Assembly (NCBI GenBank): GCA_018432925.1 | Contig: JAHDSC010000004.1 | Span: 1-32,010 of the forward strand | DNA from: Desulfobacterales bacterium | GTDB lineage: Bacteria > Desulfobacterota > Desulfobacteria > Desulfobacterales > JAHDSC01 | DNA: 32,010 bases | Reading direction: 5' to 3' | Part shown: piece by piece, positions 15,992 to 24,486 of the stretch | How positions within the stretch are numbered: the first letter of the stretch is position 1 | Layout: each line of letters starts with the position of its first letter | The notes under the pieces: model-generated | The model's input: only the letters and a program-made list of their open reading frames with translations | Database searches by the model: none | Told to the model about the DNA's origin: nothing | Made by a program: the position numbers and the translations under genes

Positions 15992-16447
15992 TCAATATTT
16001 CATATAATGGAATGGTTCGACCGCCGACAGTTCTTCGGCATTCAGGGTCTCGAATCCGTCTTCTTTCAGGATTTCCTGAGCTCGTTGAATTTGATCAACC
16101 TCAATGACAAAAACCGCCCGTTTCCAACTTTCAAGGACAAATCCGTAAGCATTTTCCACATTTACGTTTTCCCTTGCAAGCAGTTGAACCAGTTTATCCA
16201 AACCCCCCGGCCTGTCTTCAATCAAAATCGCGAGAACTTCCTTTAAGCTTGCGGTAAGTCCCTCCTTTGCCAAAACTTTTTGCCCCTGTTCCGGATCATC
16301 TACCAGCAGATTGATAACACCGAACTCATCAGATGTGGAAATCGTGATAGCCCGGATATTGATTTTTGCCTTCGCCAGGATTGCCGTGACTTTGGCCAGC
16401 CTTCCCGGTTTGTTTTCTGCAAATACCGAAATTTGATAAGCAATCAT
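15992..16447 (-). CDS. tandem ACT-domain amino-acid-binding protein
   Basis: A 151-residue protein of two ACT domains, residues 1-68 (YQISVFAENKPGRLAKVTAIL...INIRAITI) and 70-140 (LAILIEDRPGGLDKLVQLL...VNVENAYGF). The glycine in NKPGRL and RPGGL is the usual ligand-interface position. ACT domains bind amino acids and control enzymes. Free-standing double-ACT proteins of this type often sit beside phenylacetate-CoA ligase genes in anaerobes, as here, 29 bases downstream of the PaaK-like gene. I start at ATG 16447, with GGGAG nine bases before it, rather than at the upstream frame extension. A role as an aromatic amino acid sensor is inference. Confidence 0.85.
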   Translation of the reverse strand: MIAYQISVFAENKPGRLAKVTAILAKAKINIRAITISTSDEFGVINLLVDDPEQGQKVLAKEGLTASLKEVLAILIEDRPGGLDKLVQLLARENVNVENAYGFVLESWKRAVFVIEVDQIQRAQEILKEDGFETLNAEELSAVEPFHYMKY

Positions 16448-16476
16448 ATCTATCAACTCCCATGTGGCTGAAATAA

Positions 16477-17784
16477 TCAACCGTATAAATTTTTTCGATT
16501 ATCAATCACTCTGCCTGTCTTTCCCTCCGGCTTGGGAAGACTGTTCGGCTCAACCAGTTTCACCCTCGGGGTAATCAGAATATCGGCTTTCAGGGCATCG
16601 GAAATTCGGCTTCTCAAATTCTCAAGCTGTTTTAAATCGCCCGTGAAGAATTCTTTTTGGACTTCCACTTTTATTATGATGTCATCGTTCAATCCTTCCC
16701 TTTCCAGGATGATCAAAAAATTATTCCCCACTCCGGGAATATTGTTCAGTTTCTTCTCTATCTGGATGGGGAAGATGTTGATCCCCTTGATGATCATCGT
16801 ATCATCCGTCCTTCCTTTGATTCTCTCGATCCGCCGATGCGTGCGACCGCATTCGCAGGGTTCGGTGATCATACGGGTCAAATCCCGGGTCCGATACCTC
16901 AAAATAGGCATGCCTTGCCTCACAAGGGTTGTTAAAACCAACTCTCCCATCGTACCCTCAGGGACCGGTTCAAGGGTCTCAGGGTCGATCACTTCCACCA
17001 GGTAGTTATCTTCCCAGATATGCATTCCTTGCTGAAATTGACATTCAAAAGAAACACCGGGACCGTTCATCTCTGAAAGACCATAGGAATTGAAAGCCTT
17101 GATACCCAAAATTTCTTCGATCTGCTTTCGGGTTTCCTCCGAGTGAGGCTCGGAACCGAGAAATGCCGTTTTAAGCTCCGTATCTTTCCGGGGATCCATG
17201 TCAACTTCCTTAAAAACCCCGGAAAGATGAAGCGCGTGACTCGGACTGATATGAAGGACGGTTGTTCCGAAATTTTTCATCAATTGAATCTGTCTCCGGC
17301 TGTTTTCGGAACCGGCCGGGATCACCAGGGCACCTAACCTTTCCGCGCCGTAATGAAAGCCGAGCCCTCCGGTAAAAAGACCATAAGTCATCATATTCTG
17401 AAAAACATCGCTTTTCCTCATACCGGTCATATACATGGAACGCGCCATCAGGTTTGTCCATGCATTGACGTCGGCGGCAGTGTGAAATATAACAAGGGCT
17501 CTTTCCGTGGTTTCAGAGGAAAAATGCATCCGGATCAGTTCGTCCCTCGAAACGGCAATCAGTCCGTAAGGCCAGCAGTCTCTCAGATCATCACAGGTGG
17601 TGAATGGGATATTTTCTATGTCTTTGAGGGAACTTATTCCGTCCGGCTTGAATCCGATGTTTTTGAACAGTTTGCCGTAGAAGTCGGACGTCGATGCGCT
17701 TCTTACCGTTTTCTTCAGTCTCTCAAGCTGAAGTACTTTCAGTTTGTCATGGGGTATCGTTTCAATTTCCTTTTCCCAATACAT
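16477..17784 (-). CDS. PaaK-like phenylacetate-CoA ligase with altered P-loop
   Basis: A 435-residue adenylate-forming enzyme of the PaaK family. Family landmarks are GLFTGGLGFHYGAERLGA, YGLSEMNGPGVSFEC, RYRTRDLTR, CECGRTHRRIERIKGR and the A10 segment LPKPEGKTGRVIDNR with its lysine. PaaK makes phenylacetyl-CoA from phenylacetate, ATP and CoA. Relatives activate other aryl acids. The ATP-phosphate loop, usually SSGTTGKPTV, reads SSETTERALV (residues 89-98), replacing two glycines and the lysine. All other motifs are intact. The start at 17784 has AAGGGAG upstream. It is followed by the ACT gene and preceded by a separate acyl-CoA synthetase gene. Activity is therefore uncertain. Confidence 0.85.
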   Translation of the reverse strand: MYWEKEIETIPHDKLKVLQLERLKKTVRSASTSDFYGKLFKNIGFKPDGISSLKDIENIPFTTCDDLRDCWPYGLIAVSRDELIRMHFSSETTERALVIFHTAADVNAWTNLMARSMYMTGMRKSDVFQNMMTYGLFTGGLGFHYGAERLGALVIPAGSENSRRQIQLMKNFGTTVLHISPSHALHLSGVFKEVDMDPRKDTELKTAFLGSEPHSEETRKQIEEILGIKAFNSYGLSEMNGPGVSFECQFQQGMHIWEDNYLVEVIDPETLEPVPEGTMGELVLTTLVRQGMPILRYRTRDLTRMITEPCECGRTHRRIERIKGRTDDTMIIKGINIFPIQIEKKLNNIPGVGNNFLIILEREGLNDDIIIKVEVQKEFFTGDLKQLENLRSRISDALKADILITPRVKLVEPNSLPKPEGKTGRVIDNRKNLYG

Positions 17785-18129
17785 TTTTTTCTCCCTTGGC
17801 AAAATTAATGGCTTGTTCGAAGAAAGGATTCAGCTGTTGTTTATTAAATGAATAGGGATAAAACGGGTGTAATACGGTTCGGATTCAGCTCCCGCCTTTG
17901 TATGATCGATCATAAACCTTGGCCGGTGTATGCATCGGATTAATTGTTATGCCTCAATCAAAAAATTGGCAAGACAAATTTTCCCGGAGCGAAGCATCTG
18001 ATGCGGCTGAATCGAGCTTCCCGCTGCAACCCATGAATTTTGGATCCCCGCCGTGACAAGGCGGACATATGGCTTAAATCGTTTTACCAAACAACCCAAA
18101 TCCGGCGTAAAATCTTTCCGGTAGCAAAA
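17785..18129. other. 345-base spacer with a palindrome
   Basis: No gene is apparent between the PaaK-like gene and the end of the acyl-CoA synthetase gene. A perfect 14-base palindrome, TATGATCGATCATA, lies at 17901-17914, about 117 bases before the PaaK start, and could be an operator. No clear terminator follows the synthetase gene. Confidence 0.45.
17901..17914. promoter_or_regulatory. palindrome, possible operator upstream of the PaaK-like gene
   Basis: The 14 bases TATGATCGATCATA read the same on both strands. It lies in the leader region of the minus-strand PaaK-ACT unit. No second copy was noticed in the window, and no regulator is encoded next to it, so function is speculative. Confidence 0.28.
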
Positions 18130-19776
18130 TCAGTCAAACTGCTCGCGAATAATCTTCTTGTCGATTTTGCCCACACGAGACTTCGCAATGTGATCGACAA
18201 TCACGACCCTGTCCGGTATTCCATACCTGGGTAAAATACCTGCATCCGCGAACTTTTTATAAAAGTCCTTAAAATCTTTTTCTTCCACCTTCCCCTTGTA
18301 CTCATCTTTAAGTACCAGGAGAACAAGAGGCCTTTCACCCCACTTTTTATCCGGAACTCCCACCACGGCGGCATCCATCACAGCTTCGTGCCGTATAATA
18401 ATTTCCTCCAGCTTGAGGACGGAGATCCATTCTCCGCCTGTTTTAATGATGTCTTTCAGTCGATCCGTAACTTGTAAATAGCCTTCCGGATCGATATTGC
18501 CGATGTCACCGGTGTGAAGCCAGCCATTTTTCCACAGCATCTCACTTCCTTCAGGGTCCTTTATATATCCCTGTGTAAGCCAAGGTGTTCTGGCGACGAT
18601 TTCTCCAGTGCTCTTTCCATCGTGAGGAACCGGCATCCCCTCCCAATCGATCACTTCCAGTTGAACGAGCGGCACCGGAAGCCCGGCGCAGCTTCGAATT
18701 TCAACCTGTTTATCGAGATCCCAATCCAGCATATGGGGTTTCAAATTGGCAACGGTAAGCAAAGGACAGGTTTCCGACATTCCGTAGGACGAAAACAGAT
18801 TAATTCCGAGATCCATTGCTTCTTTACAGAGATCTTTGGGAAGGGATGAACCGGCGATCATTATCTTCAGGCGGGAAAGATCCATATCCTTTACAACAGG
18901 GCATTGCATCAGCATATGCATGACGGTCGAAACACAATGAGAAAACGTTACTCCCTCCTTTTCAATGAGTTTCAAAATCGTTTCCGGTTCGGCATGCCCG
19001 GGATAAACCTGTTTTGTTCCCAGCAAAGTACAGAGGTAAGGAAGACCCCAGGAGTGAATTCTGAACATCGGGGTAAGCGGCATGTAAACATCCCCGGAAT
19101 CAAGTGAGACTTGTGACTTATAGGCACAAAGGCCGGACATAAGCCCATAGGTGTGCAGGACGATTTGTCGATGGCTGAAATAAACTCCCTTGGGCCAGCC
19201 GGTAGTACCGGCGGTATAGAAAATCGTTGCGATGGTATTTTCGTTGAAATCCGGGAAATCGTATTCGATCTGACTTTCAGCGAGAAGATCTTCGTATTCC
19301 CCGTCCATTTTTAATGAGGTTTCGGGTAAAGCACCGGTTTCATTAATCAGTATGATTTTCTTTACTGTCGTGAACTGATTCTTCACGGCTTCCAGCTTTG
19401 GAAGGAAATCAGCATTAACGATGATTACATCGTCTTCCGCATGATTAATCGTGTAAATGATTTCTTCCGGGGAAAATCTAACATTTATGGTGTGCAAAAC
19501 AGCACCCGTCATGGGAATGGCAAAAAAGCATTCAAGGAACCGATGACTGTCCCAATCCATCACGGCAACCGTATCGCCTTTTCTTACATCCAGTTTTTTC
19601 AGAGAATTCGCAAGTCGGGCCACGCGCTTTTCAAAGGTCAGGTAATCATATCTCATTCTATTCCTGTAGATGATCTCCTGATGAGGCGAGTAGATCAGAG
19701 GGGGTCGAAGAAGATTCTTGATAAGAAGCGGGTAGAAATAAGCCGAAGGGGTCCGTTCAATCTCCAACTTTGTCAT
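18130..19776 (-). CDS. AMP-forming acyl-CoA synthetase
   Basis: A 548-residue member of the ANL superfamily that activates a carboxylic acid as acyl-AMP and then acyl-CoA. Motifs in order are the P-loop FYTAGTTGWPKG, SSYGMSETCPLLTVA (A5), HTGDIGNIDPEGYLQVTDR (A7), KDIIKTGGEWIS (A8) and the A10 lysine in KSRVGKIDKK. Length and the A8 sequence resemble medium- or long-chain fatty acyl-CoA ligases. AAAGGAG precedes the ATG by five bases. A free-standing transcript is likely, since 327 bases separate it from the PaaK-like gene. The fatty acid or aryl substrate is not determinable from sequence. Confidence 0.87.
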   Translation of the reverse strand: MTKLEIERTPSAYFYPLLIKNLLRPPLIYSPHQEIIYRNRMRYDYLTFEKRVARLANSLKKLDVRKGDTVAVMDWDSHRFLECFFAIPMTGAVLHTINVRFSPEEIIYTINHAEDDVIIVNADFLPKLEAVKNQFTTVKKIILINETGALPETSLKMDGEYEDLLAESQIEYDFPDFNENTIATIFYTAGTTGWPKGVYFSHRQIVLHTYGLMSGLCAYKSQVSLDSGDVYMPLTPMFRIHSWGLPYLCTLLGTKQVYPGHAEPETILKLIEKEGVTFSHCVSTVMHMLMQCPVVKDMDLSRLKIMIAGSSLPKDLCKEAMDLGINLFSSYGMSETCPLLTVANLKPHMLDWDLDKQVEIRSCAGLPVPLVQLEVIDWEGMPVPHDGKSTGEIVARTPWLTQGYIKDPEGSEMLWKNGWLHTGDIGNIDPEGYLQVTDRLKDIIKTGGEWISVLKLEEIIIRHEAVMDAAVVGVPDKKWGERPLVLLVLKDEYKGKVEEKDFKDFYKKFADAGILPRYGIPDRVVIVDHIAKSRVGKIDKKIIREQFD

Positions 19777-19926
19777 ATGATCTCCTTTGAAGTATGTCCG
19801 GGATAATAACCTTTTACCTGCTGTGGCCTCTTTATTTTTCGATCATCCGGTTTTTGATAAAAAGGCCTGTTTTAGTTGCTTCATATATGAAAAATTAAAA
19901 TTCAGCAAAAAGATAAATCGCCGCCG

Positions 19927-20736
19927 TCAGCTGCTGCGATTTGATGATGGCCCGGATAAGAATGTCTCCAGGTCTGCATCCTTTCGGATTCCCAGTCGGG
20001 TTAATGAAAAATCATACCGTACAGGATCGTCCGGCACGATTTTTCTGAAGCTTGCCGTTATCTCCAGAGCCGTACACATGTCTGCCTGATTCCGGGAAGT
20101 CAGCCCCAGTCGGATACCGATTCGGTGCATATGGGTATCCAGCGGAATAATCAGTTTCGACCCGGGCACATCCGCCCATCCACCCGGATCCACTTCATCA
20201 TTTCGAACCATCCAGCGCAGGAAAAGATTCAGTCGTTTACAAGCGCTACCTTTTTCGGGGCATGGGAGCAGATGACCCGGCCGGCAAATCCCGCCGGCTT
20301 TAATTTGTTGCGCAAAAAAGACCAAAGCCGGTAAAACAGTCTCGTGACGCCGGTTAAAGCCGCAAAGAAAGCATTTATAGAGCGATCCGTACCGTTCGAT
20401 CACGATTTTTGTTCCCATGAGCAACATCGAGAGCGCCTCACCGGTGGCGAATCTGTGGCTGAAGCCTGAAAACGCTTGACGAAGGGATTCAACCGTGGCT
20501 TTTTTCAGAAATAAAGAAGGGGACGCCCCCATTTTCTTGAAGACCTGTGATGCGCTTTTCAAGATCTGATTAACCCTTCCATAAGCAAGGCAAGAGGCAA
20601 TCAGGCCTGCAATCTCTCGGTCTGCGAGATTTTTATAAGCGTAAAGAAATTCAAGGGGGTCCGGATGAACATATTCCCGCCGGTTATAGTTGCGATACAG
20701 TTCGTCTAATTTCTTTTTGTCGACCTTTGAATTCAT
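19927..20736 (-). CDS. TIGR02757/DUF2400-family protein
   Basis: A 269-residue protein with the conserved family segments REYVHPDPLEFLYAYKN, DREIAGLIASCLAYGRV, RLNLFLRWMVRNDEVDPGGW, LIIPLDTHMHRIGIRLGLT and DDPVRYDFSLTRLGI. The family is distantly related to helix-hairpin-helix DNA glycosylases and is of unknown function. The conserved DTH resembles the catalytic aspartate position, so a nucleic-acid role is plausible but unproven. The start is uncertain. ATG 20736 begins at MNSKVDKKKL, but its GGGG is too close to act as a good ribosome site, and an upstream in-frame extension of up to 41 residues exists. The neighbours appear unrelated. Confidence 0.8.
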   Translation of the reverse strand: MNSKVDKKKLDELYRNYNRREYVHPDPLEFLYAYKNLADREIAGLIASCLAYGRVNQILKSASQVFKKMGASPSLFLKKATVESLRQAFSGFSHRFATGEALSMLLMGTKIVIERYGSLYKCFLCGFNRRHETVLPALVFFAQQIKAGGICRPGHLLPCPEKGSACKRLNLFLRWMVRNDEVDPGGWADVPGSKLIIPLDTHMHRIGIRLGLTSRNQADMCTALEITASFRKIVPDDPVRYDFSLTRLGIRKDADLETFLSGPSSNRSS

Positions 20737-21091
20737 TCCCCGTTGCTGTGAATCGTCGGAAGGAAGGTGCCGGATTCGCATAAACCGTGTGGGCAAAAAA
20801 CATGGAAACACCCAATTCGGCTTTTGCCGCAAGTTTTTTTTACCAATCTTGATAGGCATTGTAAAGTCTGTGTCGCAGATTCGGTCAAATCCCCCGGATT
20901 GAAAGAAAAGAAGTGATTCTTCTGCAAAAAATATAGTAAAATAATAAAAATATCTGCCTTGTTATTTTATTGACATCCTATATTATAAGGAATTAAGTAT
21001 ACTTTGAATAAAGTATATGGGTTTATCGTTAATGAGTCTGAGCATCCTTTGGTGTTAAAAAGAAGCGTTACAAATTCCGGGAGTTAAGGCC
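20737..21091. other. 355-base divergent intergenic region
   Basis: This separates the minus-strand TIGR02757 gene from the plus-strand PilZ gene. TTGACA at 20970-20975 is a perfect -35 hexamer, but the best -10 at the proper distance is poor (TTAAGT or TAAGTA). An inverted repeat follows at 20998-21017. The part 20920-21010 is very A/T-rich. No small gene is convincing. Confidence 0.45.
20998..21017. promoter_or_regulatory. inverted repeat, likely operator of the PilZ gene
   Basis: TATACTTT (20998-21005) and AAAGTATA (21010-21017) are perfect eight-base arms separated by GAAT. It lies about 75 bases before the PilZ start and just after a TTGACA box, where a repressor dimer could block transcription start. 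No regulator gene is adjacent. Confidence 0.45.
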
Positions 21092-21424
21092 ATGATTCAT
21101 AAAAATACCGATATTGAACGAAGAAGGCATCCCCGTTCGCCCAAGCGGTTGAACTTTAAACTCAAGACACAACATTTTGATGTCGTAGCCGAAACAAAGG
21201 ACTTAAGTTGCATCGGTGCGTTATGTCAGGTGAATAAACCCATTCCGGAGATGACTCACCTCAAGATGATCCTGGAATTGCCGGGTCAATACGCGGAATG
21301 CGAAGGAACGGTGGTTCGGGTTGAAAAAAATTCACCAACGGAAGATACTTATGACATTGCTATTTATTTCAATGAAATCTCGAAAGCCGAGAAGAAAAAA
21401 ATAGCAGACTATCTGGGGTTATAG
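21092..21424 (+). CDS. PilZ-domain cyclic-di-GMP receptor
   Basis: A 110-residue single-domain protein. The c-di-GMP-binding RxxxR is present as ERRRHPRSP near residue 10, and the second motif D-x-S-x-x-G as DLSCIGA near residue 40. The rest is the expected beta-barrel, with EGTVVRVEKN. Stand-alone PilZ proteins transmit c-di-GMP level to motility, adhesion or exopolysaccharide systems. The partner is not visible here. GGGAG eight bases upstream supports the ATG. An inverted repeat and a TTGACA box precede it. It ends 23 bases from the convergent methyltransferase gene. Confidence 0.85.
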   Translation: MIHKNTDIERRRHPRSPKRLNFKLKTQHFDVVAETKDLSCIGALCQVNKPIPEMTHLKMILELPGQYAECEGTVVRVEKNSPTEDTYDIAIYFNEISKAEKKKIADYLGL

Positions 21425-21447
21425 ACAATCCCATTCATTCGAATCCT

Positions 21448-22122
21448 TCAGTTTTCATTTCCGAGAGCGGCGACAATCATTCGATATTCGCCCTTAAACC
21501 ATTCTTTTTTAATTATTCGGTCTTCTGATACATAGATATTGTTTTTAGCCAAGAGACTAAAAAAATCATTTTCGTAGGTTACTTTTCCGAAATCGATGGA
21601 GGTAAAATAGACAAGTTTCGGCTTGATGAAGTCCATCAGCCGAAACCGATCCTTATACATCGTTTGGAAAAAAACAATCTTTCCTCCGGGCCGAATCCAT
21701 TCTTTAATCCGGTGCAAAACCAGCCGCTGATCATCAAAAAGCATGAAACTCATACTGAAAAGAACAAAATCAAAATAATTTTTTATTTTGGGCTCGAAAT
21801 CCTCAATGGATTTGCAATACGTTTCGATATGGTTTTCCAAACCATAGCCCTTGATGAGACCGTCACAGTGATTCAGATAATGTTTGTTTATATCAATCCC
21901 GACAATCCTTAATTGTTTTGATTTAATCAGACCGTGGAATTTCCGGATCATCATGCCGTTGCCGATTCCCACGTCTAATATATTAGAATGATCAGAAAAA
22001 TATTCAAGGCAATTGCAGTAGCAAAGTTCGGTCACATTGCTGATGATCAACTGATACAAACGGTTTTTCACTCTGCATATCGGATCCGCATCAATAATTT
22101 CATTTTTAAAGAAATTTTTCAT
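21448..22122 (-). CDS. class I SAM-dependent methyltransferase
   Basis: A 224-residue cytoplasmic protein with a Rossmann methyltransferase core. Motif I is NILDVGIGNGMM, the acidic end of strand 2 is IVGIDINKHYL, and post-I segments include YFDFVLFSMSFMLFDD and WIRPGGKIVFFQTMY. The substrate is unknown. The protein is A/T-rich and lysine-rich compared with its neighbours, and codon choice looks different, which may reflect transfer. Two in-frame ATGs are close together (22128 and 22122), each with GGATGG near, and a longer extension lacks a ribosome site. It is convergent with the PilZ gene and divergent from the cytochrome gene. Confidence 0.72.
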   Translation of the reverse strand: MKNFFKNEIIDADPICRVKNRLYQLIISNVTELCYCNCLEYFSDHSNILDVGIGNGMMIRKFHGLIKSKQLRIVGIDINKHYLNHCDGLIKGYGLENHIETYCKSIEDFEPKIKNYFDFVLFSMSFMLFDDQRLVLHRIKEWIRPGGKIVFFQTMYKDRFRLMDFIKPKLVYFTSIDFGKVTYENDFFSLLAKNNIYVSEDRIIKKEWFKGEYRMIVAALGNEN

Positions 22123-22396
22123 TTCCATCCATCCAGTACAAAATTTCCGAACTTGGAATATTTTAGTCTGCAAGATAAGTGTTTTTTTGACACGGCTGGA
22201 AAAAAATTTTTCGAAGTGTCTGTATTCGAAAACCCGATAAAAATATTAAAGAAATGCGAATTATGGCCCGATGTAATAATCAAATAAAAACCTCACAAAA
22301 TTCTTATCATACATTATTAGAAAGTATTCAAGAGCTTCGTTTGCCAAAAACTTAAAAACCTACATGAAAAACATAGAAAAACTTTAGAGGGAACGG

Positions 22397-22885
22397 ATGA
22401 AAAAGAAAAAAATCTTTTTTGGATTGTGCAGAGGATATGCTCTGTTTTTATTATTTTTCGGATGCGGTTTTTTTAACGGCACGATCTCCCAAGCATCGGA
22501 TAAGAGTTATGTCGGCGCAGAAAAATGCGCGGAGTGCCACGAATCGGAATATAAAAATTTTACGGAATATGCAAAAAAAAGCAACTCTTTTCATTCGATA
22601 CAGATCATGAAAAAGGGTCTGACGAATCAAGAATTGAAAAGTTGCTTTGAATGCCATACCACGGGGTATGGAGAATCCGGTGGGTTTAAATCCGAAAACG
22701 AAACGCCTCATCTGAAAAATGCGGGCTGCGAGGTTTGCCATGGCCCTGGAAGCATCCATGTCGAAACCAATGATCCGGACGATATCAAGGGCAGTTTAAC
22801 GGCCAAGGATTGCGAAAAATGCCACAATTCGACTCGGGTGGGAGCATTCAGGTACAAACCGCTGATTTATGGAGGGGCACACTGA
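22397..22885 (+). CDS. periplasmic tetrahaem cytochrome c
   Basis: A 162-residue exported cytochrome. The signal peptide has a lysine-rich start, a hydrophobic core and probable cleavage after SQA (about residue 33). Four CxxCH haem sites follow: CAECH (44), CFECH (83), CEVCH (111) and CEKCH (139). [18 protein letters not shown] and [10 protein letters not shown] resemble the cytochrome c554-type fold used in multihaem proteins. It would carry electrons in the periplasm. GAGGGAACGG precedes the ATG. Its stop overlaps the start of the haem chemoreceptor by one base, so the two proteins are made together. Whether it donates electrons to, or is assembled with, the receptor is unknown. Confidence 0.88.
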   Translation: MKKKKIFFGLCRGYALFLLFFGCGFFNGTISQASDKSYVGAEKCAECHESEYKNFTEYAKKSNSFHSIQIMKKGLTNQELKSCFECHTTGYGESGGFKSENETPHLKNAGCEVCHGPGSIHVETNDPDDIKGSLTAKDCEKCHNSTRVGAFRYKPLIYGGAH

Positions 22886-24486
22886 TGAAGCTTGCAAACA
22901 AAGGGATGCGATTTAAAATCACCGCCAGCCTTTCAATTTTAATAATCGCGGGGCTTACATTTATCAGCTATCTGAATATTGCCGATCAGCGCCGCAATAT
23001 CGCGGAAGAAGTCCGCTATGCCTCAAATATGCTCGCGGACGCGGTATACACGGGAATGATTCAACCCATGGCTACCGGAGACTCCGACACCATCTGGCAA
23101 CAAATGGCGGACTTTAAAAGAGACATGAAAGAATCGGAGCTTTTTATATTCGACTTCAACAAGGATATTGTATATGCCTCTGACAAAAATAATGCCGGAA
23201 GCAACCTGAGCAGACTGATTCACTCAACAAACCTGGAATCCGCTACCGAGCAAATGATCCGAGACGGAAAAACGCTTCAGGTCGGATATGAAGAACATAT
23301 CGCAGGCAAGCCCTATTTGAGTGTGTTGCGCCCGATTCTGAATGAGGATCGATGTTATCATTGCCATGGCTCCAGCCGATCCGTTCTCGGAGGACTTTTG
23401 GTAAGACAGAGTACCGAGCGGATGCATAAAAGCGTAGAAGCGATTCGAAATAAAAATATCCTTACCAGCCTCTTCGGGGGCTTATTGGCAATCGCAGCGC
23501 TTTATTTGTTAATCTCAAGGCTGGTCATCAATCCCATCAACAAGATTTCCATGACATTGAGCGAAGGGGCCGCACAAATCGATTCGGCTTCCTCTCAGGT
23601 CTCCTCCGCCAGTCAGACCCTGTCGGAAGGAACCAGCGAACAGGCGGCATCCCTTGAAGAAACGTCCTCTTCTCTGGAACAAATGTCTTCTATGATTCGG
23701 CAAAATGCCGATCATGCCAATCAAGCGGATCATATTATGAAAGAGACCAATCAGGTCGTCAATGACGCAAACAGTTCCATGGCGGAACTGATAAAATCAA
23801 TGCAGGAAATTTCCATAGCAAGCGAGCAGACATCAAATATTATCAAAACCATTGACGAGATTGCCTTTCAAACGAATCTGCTGGCCTTGAACGCAGCGGT
23901 TGAAGCGGCACGGGCCGGTGATGCGGGAGCTGGATTTGCGGTAGTTGCCGATGAAGTAAGAAACCTGGCCATGAGGGCAGCCGAAGCCGCAAAAAACACG
24001 TCTGATCTGATCGAGGGAACGGTTAAAAGGGTGAAAGATGGTTCCGCACTGGTTTCCAGGACAAATGAGGCTTTTTCCAAAGTAGCTGAAAGTGATGCAA
24101 AAGCCGGAGAGCTGGTAGCGGAAATTTCGGTCGCTTCCAGCGAGCAGGCGAAGGGAATTGAGCAGATAAATAAAGCGGTGATTGAAATGGACAAGGTAAC
24201 GCAGATTAGCGCCGCAAATGCCGAAGAAATGGCTTCGACCTCCGAGGAATTGAGCGCTCAGGTAAAACAAATGGAAAACGTAGTAAATGAGCTTGTTGCG
24301 CTGATCGGCGGTAATGGCAATGGAAATGGATCGGAACTTCGAAATTCAGAAAATCAGCGCAAAGTCACCCATGTGATAAAAGGTTCAATTCCAGCAAAAA
24401 AAGCAATAGAAACAGCCTCGCATAAGTCAGGAACCCCAAAATCCCGTGAATCGATCCCGATGAATCATAAATCCGGTGACTTCTAA
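22885..24486 (+). CDS. methyl-accepting chemotaxis protein with haem-c sensor domain
   Basis: A 533-residue chemoreceptor. Membrane helices lie at about 8-28 and 191-211, enclosing a periplasmic domain that contains CYHCH (Cys157, Cys160, His161), a covalent haem-c site followed by [12 protein letters not shown], as in haem-PAS or Tll0287-like sensors of Desulfovibrio and Geobacter. The cytoplasmic part has the highly conserved signalling tip [21 protein letters not shown] and [10 protein letters not shown]. The C-terminus is a flexible basic tail without a visible NWETF-type tether. Redox or gas sensing to CheA-CheW is implied. The start at 22885 follows GGAGG by nine bases. An upstream in-frame start would overlap the cytochrome gene. 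Confidence 0.88.
   Translation: MKLANKGMRFKITASLSILIIAGLTFISYLNIADQRRNIAEEVRYASNMLADAVYTGMIQPMATGDSDTIWQQMADFKRDMKESELFIFDFNKDIVYASDKNNAGSNLSRLIHSTNLESATEQMIRDGKTLQVGYEEHIAGKPYLSVLRPILNEDRCYHCHGSSRSVLGGLLVRQSTERMHKSVEAIRNKNILTSLFGGLLAIAALYLLISRLVINPINKISMTLSEGAAQIDSASSQVSSASQTLSEGTSEQAASLEETSSSLEQMSSMIRQNADHANQADHIMKETNQVVNDANSSMAELIKSMQEISIASEQTSNIIKTIDEIAFQTNLLALNAAVEAARAGDAGAGFAVVADEVRNLAMRAAEAAKNTSDLIEGTVKRVKDGSALVSRTNEAFSKVAESDAKAGELVAEISVASSEQAKGIEQINKAVIEMDKVTQISAANAEEMASTSEELSAQVKQMENVVNELVALIGGNGNGNGSELRNSENQRKVTHVIKGSIPAKKAIETASHKSGTPKSRESIPMNHKSGDF

Noticed and set aside
24300..24345. Short [17 protein letters not shown] run in the chemoreceptor gene
   Set aside because: It is a glycine/asparagine linker between the signalling domain and the tail, not a repeat element.
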